A stretch of 64,000 nt of DNA from Leeuwenhoekiella sp. (GTDB lineage: Bacteria; Bacteroidota; Bacteroidia; Flavobacteriales; Flavobacteriaceae). The position numbers were made by a program, and so were the translations under genes. Within the stretch, counting starts at the first letter, position 1. The number at the start of each line of letters is the position of its first letter. This document shows, piece after piece, positions 58,266 to 64,000 of this stretch. The stretch is taken from positions 1-64,000 of the forward strand of contig DRGP01000102.1 in the NCBI GenBank assembly GCA_011050015.1, given 5' to 3'. Under the pieces are notes generated by a model. It was not told the origin of the DNA, searched no databases, and saw only the letters and a program-made list of their open reading frames with translations.

Positions 58266-59201
58266 TTATGGATGATTTGCATATTTTTGCAGTATGAGTT
58301 CAGCGGTATGGAGCAACGGAATCTTCACCTTTGTATTTGTTTTTTGCCGGTGCGTGACAATCCATTTTTTACTTTCATCCCTCCAGATATTCTTAGGGGT
58401 GAGGTTTTCTATGTCCACAAAACTGATCCCAGTATAGCAGCTAAAAAGAAAAACGTCACGAACCCGTTCCAGCCGCTCAATTCTAAACCTATGGGTTGCT
58501 AAATTTGAAAGTTCGTTATCCGAAAGAAATTCCCTTTCCTTCTTGCTGAAGGTGGTTTTCCATCGTCTAAATGGATCGTTCTCTACCCATTCCATATGAT
58601 AGGCCAAGGTCACCATTTTGCGTAACCGCTGAATGTGTTTCATTACTGTATTGTGGCTCATGGCTTTGGGGTGTCCTTTGGGATAATAGCCGCTAAGGTA
58701 ACTTTCAAAATCGCAGAGAAATTTATAGTTGAGTTTGGAAAGTAGTATATCTTTTATCTTCATAGACATCAGAAACCGGTTAATATAATTCTCGGTTACC
58801 CCAAAGTTTTTGATCGTGCCTTTGGTGAGTGTATTCTGAATTTTTTCTTTGTGGTATTTTAATAATTCCTGAAGTGTGGCTGTGGACTGATTTTCTTGAA
58901 GAAAATGACTTTTTATTAGATCACTGGTAAGCACTTCCCCCCTGCCCTTCAATTCCTGGTAGCTTTGAAAGAGTTGTGACTTCGCCAGTTCAAAATATTG
59001 GTTGATCTCCTTTGCATCTTTTGAATTTCCAAAAACCTTTTTGTTTTTAGAATCCCAAAGTTTAATTGAAACCTTTCGTTTGAGGCTAATGCTTAACCGT
59101 TTTTGATCCACGGTCACACGTGCATAAATTAAACCTTCGCCATTGATGGCTTTCTTCTGGTCCATCCAGAATTGAATGGAAAATGTCTTTGAAGTACGCA
59201 T
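58266..59201 (-). pseudogene. Tyrosine recombinase (Bacteroidota phage-integrase-like), C-terminally truncated
   Basis: SAM-like core-binding and start of catalytic domain present; ORF ends ...LLHTAELILQKYANHP without HxxR or Tyr motifs. Confidence 0.8.
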
Positions 59202-59360
59202 AATTGTCGTCTTTAATTAGTGAATTTTTTAGACGATTGTCAAACCAACGTAAACCCACGGTAAGCCTAAGTATTTTCAAAATGGTAGCTCAGCTACCAT
59301 TATGCCTTTTAGCTACCAAATAGCTACCATTTAATATCATATCATTTCAAATTAAACGAA

Positions 59361-59457
59361 CCCCTAAAAACCAGAAAACCACGCAATTCTTGAGAATTGC
59401 GTGGTTATTGTGCCGTTTTAAAGGGCTTTTAGTGACCTTGCCAGGATTCAAACCTGG
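59361..59457. repeat. Right attachment-site direct repeat of the genomic island
   Basis: 97 bp, paired with 32534-32630; overlaps 3' end of tRNA-Arg. Confidence 0.9.
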
Positions 59458-59506
59458 AACCTCCTGAGCCGTAATCAGGTGCGCTATTCAGTTGCGCCAC
59501 AAGGCC
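59433..59506 (-). tRNA. tRNA-Arg(ACG)
   Basis: GGCCTTGTGGCGCAACTGAATAGCGCACCTGATTACGGCTCAGGAGGTTCCAGGTTTGAATCCTGGCAAGGTCA folds to cloverleaf; acceptor GGCCTTG/CAAGGTC; anticodon ACG. Confidence 0.95.
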
Positions 59507-59663
59507 TTTTTTAATCCGCAAAAGCAGATATTTCAAGCTAAAAGTAAAGATTATTACTTTTAGCGGGTGCAAATATAAGGGTTATTTGCTTTTGACACAA
59601 ACTCTTTTATAAAAAAACCGACTAAATAGTAGTCAGTTTTTTATAAGCATCATCCCCCAAATA

Positions 59664-60527
59664 CTAATACATTGCGTTCAAGGCGATTATGTCATTATCA
59701 CCAAATTCTCCATCTTCACTGGCGCTAAAACAAGATAACATTATAGATGTAGGGTCGTAACCTGATGGCGTTCCGTTTATTAAAATGGCGTCACCCCCTT
59801 CATTAACGTTCTGGCCACAACTTTGTCTGCTAAAATAATCGGTGTGACGAAAACCTACAGAATGTCCTATCTCATGGGTGAGGACGTGTTCTATAACATT
59901 GGTGTCATAATTTTCTATATTATAGATCTGCACAAATTTGTTTGGTGCGCCATTGCTGGGAAAACCAGCGCTTCCTCCAGCGCCATCACTGTTGTTTACC
60001 GAATTGTTATAAACAACCATATCCTTATTGCCATAATTAGTTCCAAAAGTCAGTGTAAATCTAATAGAAATAGTATTCAATCTGTTATAGTTATCTATTG
60101 CCCACTGTAATGCGGTGCGTTCTTTGCTGGTCAAGGCTTGACTTCCTCCTGTAAAACCAATAATTGAGATGTTTCTGCCTTGGTTTACCAAATTAGAAGT
60201 TCGGTATTGTTTGGAGCTGCTTTCTTCTCCTTTAACCTTTTTATCAAGAGCATCCATTGCCGTTAGTTGTTCTTTGGTAAGCACCATATCATTTTCAACA
60301 AAAAGCCGTTTTTCCGAACTCCCGTCGGGGTAATAAAAGTCTCCCCATTCCACATAATTGGGATTCATACCCAGATTATTGATTTGAGTTAAGGTCTCTT
60401 GGGATACTTTTTGTTTTTCGGTTACAGTTTCTTTTTGATCTAATGAATCATTTTCCGTTGAGCAAGAACTCAAAAGTAACAAACTGGCACATACCGTAGC
60501 GCACCCTTTAAATGCATTCAGTTTCAT
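59664..60527 (-). CDS. M57-like zinc metalloprotease (lipoprotein)
   Basis: Lipobox LLSSC; VLTHEIGHSVGFRHTD. Confidence 0.88.
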   Translation of the reverse strand: MKLNAFKGCATVCASLLLLSSCSTENDSLDQKETVTEKQKVSQETLTQINNLGMNPNYVEWGDFYYPDGSSEKRLFVENDMVLTKEQLTAMDALDKKVKGEESSSKQYRTSNLVNQGRNISIIGFTGGSQALTSKERTALQWAIDNYNRLNTISIRFTLTFGTNYGNKDMVVYNNSVNNSDGAGGSAGFPSNGAPNKFVQIYNIENYDTNVIEHVLTHEIGHSVGFRHTDYFSRQSCGQNVNEGGDAILINGTPSGYDPTSIMLSCFSASEDGEFGDNDIIALNAMY

Positions 60528-60698
60528 AGAATTGAAATTTAGTTAGTGTAAGATTTATTTCAATATAATAATTAATATGTAAGAATAAAGGATGAAAGAC
60601 ATGTTATTTACGATATAATTCAATATCTGAGATCATATTGATAATTAACAAAAGTTTCCAAAACTTAACGCACTAGTCTATAAACATTTATGTCTTCC

Positions 60699-60732
60699 AA
60701 AAAAAAAGTTCCTTTAAAAGGAACTTTTTAAA
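60699..60732 (-). terminator. Rho-independent terminator of clpS
   Basis: aaaaagttccttt-taaaaggaacttttt hairpin. Confidence 0.75.
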
Positions 60733-60749
60733 TATCTATTTAATAAGTT

Positions 60750-61025
60750 TTAAATAATCTCAGCGCTCAGCCCCGCTTCTAATAATTTTGAACAGCGCGG
60801 TTCGAGTTCTTTATAATCGCCGGTCTTTACCGTACACTTCCCTTTATAATGTACTATCAATGAACATTGCTCTGCCTGAACGGGGGTATGATCACAAGCA
60901 AGAATCAGGTTTTCTATCACATGATCAAATGTATTCACCTCATCATTATAAAGTACAATCTCATTGTTACTCTGTTCCTTTTCTAAAACATCTACTTCTT
61001 CCTGAATTTTTTCTTTGGTGCTCAT
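60750..61025 (-). CDS. clpS: ATP-dependent Clp protease adaptor ClpS
   Basis: LYNDEVNTFDHVIENLI...CDHTPVQAEQCSLIVHYKGKCTVKTG; start codon at 61025. Confidence 0.92.
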   Translation of the reverse strand: MSTKEKIQEEVDVLEKEQSNNEIVLYNDEVNTFDHVIENLILACDHTPVQAEQCSLIVHYKGKCTVKTGDYKELEPRCSKLLEAGLSAEII

Positions 61026-61050
61026 TGCCTTAAATTTTAGTATCAATCAA

Positions 61051-61887
61051 CTAATTTTTTACAAATTTACATGCTACCCAGTTATTTTTTTCAAAATTCA
61101 TGATAAAATTAATACCTTGAGGATTACACACTTCGGTAATAGCTGGGATATCTTCTGTATAGAATCCGCTTAGGAGTAGAATACCTTTTTCGTTAAGGCA
61201 GTTAGCATAAGTGGGTATATCTTCTATAAGTATATTCCTGTTTATATTTGCCATGATCACATCATAACTTGTATTTCCCAATAGGGTGGCATCCCCATGT
61301 TGAATGGTGACGTTATTTATGCCATTGCGATCTACATTTTCTAGTGAATTCTCGTAACACCAGCGGTCATGATCTATGGCATCTACAGTTTTTGCGCCAC
61401 GTTTTGCGGCCAGAATAGCTAAAATACCAGTACCACATCCCATATCCAGTACTTTTTTATTTTCAAAATCGAGACGAAGCGCATGCTTAATCATTAAATG
61501 GGTGGTAGCATGATGCCCAGTACCAAAAGACATTTTTGGTTCTATCACAATATCATATTCCGCATCACTTTTCGGGTGAAATGGAGCCCTTACGGCGCAC
61601 TTTCCATCCACTTCAATAGGTTCAAAATTACGTTCCCATTCTGCATTCCAGTTTACGGGATCTATTTTTGACTTGATGTGGGTTATGGTAAATTCAGGAT
61701 GCTGAAGTATTTGTATTTCATCCAGCAAATCAGCCCTGTCATTAGTCTCTAAGATATAGGCTTGCAAACCATGATCAGTTTCAGCAAAGCTTTCAAAATC
61801 CAGCTCGCCGAGTTCCGCGATCAAAATATCAACCCCTGGTTGCAACGGTCTTACTTTAAACAAATATTCTATATAGGTATTTGCCAT
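61051..61887 (-). CDS. prmA: Ribosomal protein L11 methyltransferase
   Basis: PKMSFGTGHHATTHLMI, VLDMGCGTGILAI, MANINRNIL. Confidence 0.95.
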   Translation of the reverse strand: MANTYIEYLFKVRPLQPGVDILIAELGELDFESFAETDHGLQAYILETNDRADLLDEIQILQHPEFTITHIKSKIDPVNWNAEWERNFEPIEVDGKCAVRAPFHPKSDAEYDIVIEPKMSFGTGHHATTHLMIKHALRLDFENKKVLDMGCGTGILAILAAKRGAKTVDAIDHDRWCYENSLENVDRNGINNVTIQHGDATLLGNTSYDVIMANINRNILIEDIPTYANCLNEKGILLLSGFYTEDIPAITEVCNPQGINFIMNFEKNNWVACKFVKN

Positions 61888-61921
61888 TAAAAAACGTTAT
61901 GATTTCTAAAATGTACTGCTT

Positions 61922-62671
61922 TTAAAATGCATTTACGATAGCCATAAAATCTTCGGCTTTTAGGGACGCACCGCCTATAAGGCCACCATCTACATCTTCT
62001 TTGGAAAAAATTTCATTGGCATTAGCTGGTTTTACACTGCCTCCATATAAAATACTCAAGTTGTCTGCAACCTCTGCACCATATTCATGTTTCACTTCTT
62101 TTCGTACAAAAGAATGCATGTCCTGTGCTTGATCTGGTGTCGCGGTCTCCCCGGTGCCAATGGCCCATACCGGCTCATAGGCGAGCACGATATGCTTCCA
62201 CGCTTCTGCGTCGAGATGATACAGGGTGTTAGCGATCTGTTTTCCCACGACTTCGTGATGTTCCCCGTAATTACGGTCTTTAAGTTCTTCACCAAAGCAG
62301 TAGATGATACGCATATCATTTTTTAGGGCCATGTTCACCTTTTCGGTAAGTAGGTTTTCATCTTCGCCAAAAATAGCCCTACGCTCGCTATGTCCTAAAA
62401 TAACTGTATTTACACCAATACTTTTAAGCATTCCAGCAGAGATTTCGCCGGTAAAAGCGCCTTTTTCAGACTCGTGCATGTTCTGTGCCGCAAGGCTAAT
62501 ATTTGTATTCTTCAACGCTTCAAAGGCACTGAACAAATTCGTAAACGGAGGCGCAATAACCACCTCTGCGTCAGACGTTTTATTTATTTTTTTTAATCCC
62601 GAAATAAGGTCTTGCGTTTCATCAAGTCCAAAATTCATCTTCCAGTTACCGGCAACGATCTTTTTTCTCAT
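61922..62671 (-). CDS. tpiA: Triose-phosphate isomerase
   Basis: GNWKMN, ILGHSERR, LAYEPVWAIGTG, LYGGSVKPANA. Confidence 0.98.
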   Translation of the reverse strand: MRKKIVAGNWKMNFGLDETQDLISGLKKINKTSDAEVVIAPPFTNLFSAFEALKNTNISLAAQNMHESEKGAFTGEISAGMLKSIGVNTVILGHSERRAIFGEDENLLTEKVNMALKNDMRIIYCFGEELKDRNYGEHHEVVGKQIANTLYHLDAEAWKHIVLAYEPVWAIGTGETATPDQAQDMHSFVRKEVKHEYGAEVADNLSILYGGSVKPANANEIFSKEDVDGGLIGGASLKAEDFMAIVNAF

Positions 62672-62784
62672 GGTGTATAGTTGAATAGTTTTTAGTTGGT
62701 ATTTTTTAGTTTATTAAATGTTTGTCGGGATTTTTCAATCGGAAATAAGTCATAAAAATAGGACAGAGACAGCTATTCTACAAA

Positions 62785-63858
62785 TTATAGACGAACTTTA
62801 GGGTCTAGCCAACCATAAATAAGGTCTACCAGAATATTGATAATGATAAACATGGTAGCAATTACCAGAACAGCTCCCGTTATTATGGGAAGGTCTAAGG
62901 TATTTAAAGCATCTACGATTTCCTTTCCCAAACCATTCCAGCCAAATATATATTCCACAAAGACTGCTCCGGCCAGCATAGATGCAAACCAACCCGAAAC
63001 TGCGGTAACTACCGGGTTTAAGGCATTTTTTAAGGCATGACCCCGTACAATCTGAAAGGAACTGAGCCCTTTTGCCCGCGCGGTACGTATATAATCCTGA
63101 TTATAAACTTCCAGTAAGGAGTTGCGCATCAACTGAATGACTACTCCCAGAGGCCGTATCCCCAAAACAACTGCAGGAAGAATAATATTTTTCCATTGTA
63201 TGTGAATCCCTTCTCCAAAATCATCCATTGCATAGAGGCTACCGGTCATATTAAGACCCGTAAATTTATGCAGGACAAAACCAAACAGCCAGGCAAATAA
63301 AATGGCGCTAAAAAAACTGGGAACGCTCATGCCGAACGTACTGAGTACTTGTATGGCCCGGTCCAGCCAGGAATCTTGATAATTTGCTGATACCACGCCC
63401 AACACTATGCCCAAAAATACCGCGATGATGATCGCGCTTACCGCAAGTACAAGCGTATTGGGCAGGGTATCCCCTATAACCTGTGTAACAGGTTTACCCG
63501 ATTTTTGAAAAGATTCCCTTAAATAGGGCGCTTTAAGAACAATAATCACGCTTTTAAAATTGATAAGCGCCACATGGGTGTATTTCCCTTCTTCCAGAAA
63601 GGTATAATCATCCGCACTCGTACTGTGTAACGAAATGGGGGAAAGGTCATTGAGATAATAAAAATACTGGGTGATTAGCGGTTGATCAAAACCGTATTTT
63701 TGTTTGATAATGGCCAATTGTTCGGGATCTTCATTTTGATCAAGCATCATGCGTGCAGGATCACCCGGAAGCACCGTAAACAGAAAAAATATAACGGTCA
63801 CCACCCCAAAAAGCGTCAGGAGGGCGTAGCCCAATTTATAAAGTAGGTTTTTTAGCAA
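62785..63858 (-). CDS. ABC transporter permease (DppB/OppB-like)
   Basis: FLFTVLPGDPARMML; RTARAKGLSSFQIVRGHALKNAL EAA loop. Confidence 0.92.
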   Translation of the reverse strand: MLKNLLYKLGYALLTLFGVVTVIFFLFTVLPGDPARMMLDQNEDPEQLAIIKQKYGFDQPLITQYFYYLNDLSPISLHSTSADDYTFLEEGKYTHVALINFKSVIIVLKAPYLRESFQKSGKPVTQVIGDTLPNTLVLAVSAIIIAVFLGIVLGVVSANYQDSWLDRAIQVLSTFGMSVPSFFSAILFAWLFGFVLHKFTGLNMTGSLYAMDDFGEGIHIQWKNIILPAVVLGIRPLGVVIQLMRNSLLEVYNQDYIRTARAKGLSSFQIVRGHALKNALNPVVTAVSGWFASMLAGAVFVEYIFGWNGLGKEIVDALNTLDLPIITGAVLVIATMFIIINILVDLIYGWLDPKVRL

Positions 63859-63861
63859 TTC

Positions 63862-64000
63862 TTAAAGTTTTTCTATTTCAGCCACCGTCATATTTGTATA
63901 CTCATATTCAGGATCTATTAATTCTTTGGCATAATCGGCTATTGTACGTGTAAAACCGGCTTTTTTTCGGCGATTATTAACCGTATCAGCTTGTGTAATG
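63862..64000 (-). CDS. C-terminal part of an unidentified CDS (cut by window end)
   Basis: Reads ITQADTVNNRRKKAGFTRTIADYAKELIDPEYEYTNMTVAEIEKL*. Confidence 0.55.
   Translation of the reverse strand, partial: ITQADTVNNRRKKAGFTRTIADYAKELIDPEYEYTNMTVAEIEKL

Larger units (their letters stand above)
32631..59457. mobile_element. tRNA-Arg-integrated genomic island (~26.8 kb) carrying chaperone/kinase operon and restriction genes
   Basis: 97-bp direct repeats, intact tRNA-Arg at right end, tyrosine recombinase gene remnant adjacent to it, defence-type cargo. Confidence 0.85.

Noticed and set aside
58272-58502. 76-aa plus-strand ORF
   Set aside because: Antisense to the integrase remnant.
1-64000. 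CRISPR array
   Set aside because: No regularly spaced repeats of 24-40 bp and no cas genes seen.

Overview
The window looks like a Flavobacteriaceae (Bacteroidota) chromosome segment, judging by gene families, AT richness and TAnnTTTG-type promoters. Left part (1-32.5 kb): DUF3810 protein, two amidohydrolases, mnmE, GMC oxidoreductase with its subunit-3 partner, an AraC-TPR regulator, a methyltransferase, a sulfur-handling cluster with a Crp/Fnr regulator, a multi-component phosphorelay (RR, PAS-HK, FIST, HK, Hpt, LytTR-RR, STAS), and a secreted-protein cluster that resembles a divergent chaperone-usher/WxL-like surface fibre system. Middle (about 32.53-59.46 kb): a ~26.8 kb genomic island in the 3' end of a tRNA-Arg(ACG), bounded by 97-bp direct repeats and carrying a truncated tyrosine recombinase. 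The island holds (i) a compact operon with two CFI-box C-terminal proteins, a membrane-anchored GrpE-like protein, an Hsp70, a lipoprotein, a Ser/Thr-kinase-AAA+ fusion, a TerB-like protein and a small membrane protein, which is my best candidate for an undescribed system; (ii) a metallophosphoesterase, a WYL regulator and a DUF2779 nuclease-like protein; (iii) a type I R-M operon with McrBC inserted between hsdS and hsdR, plus a YgjP/M48-type metallopeptidase. Right part: M57-like metalloprotease, clpS, prmA, tpiA and an ABC permease. Two non-coding signals stand out: a 30-bp motif (ATTGGTCTACA-N14-ACCGA) upstream of four genes linking the phosphorelay to the fibre cluster, and a ~170-bp imperfect palindromic repeat family (four copies) that brackets the phosphorelay in inverted orientation. 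All family calls come from reading motifs by eye; no database search was run.
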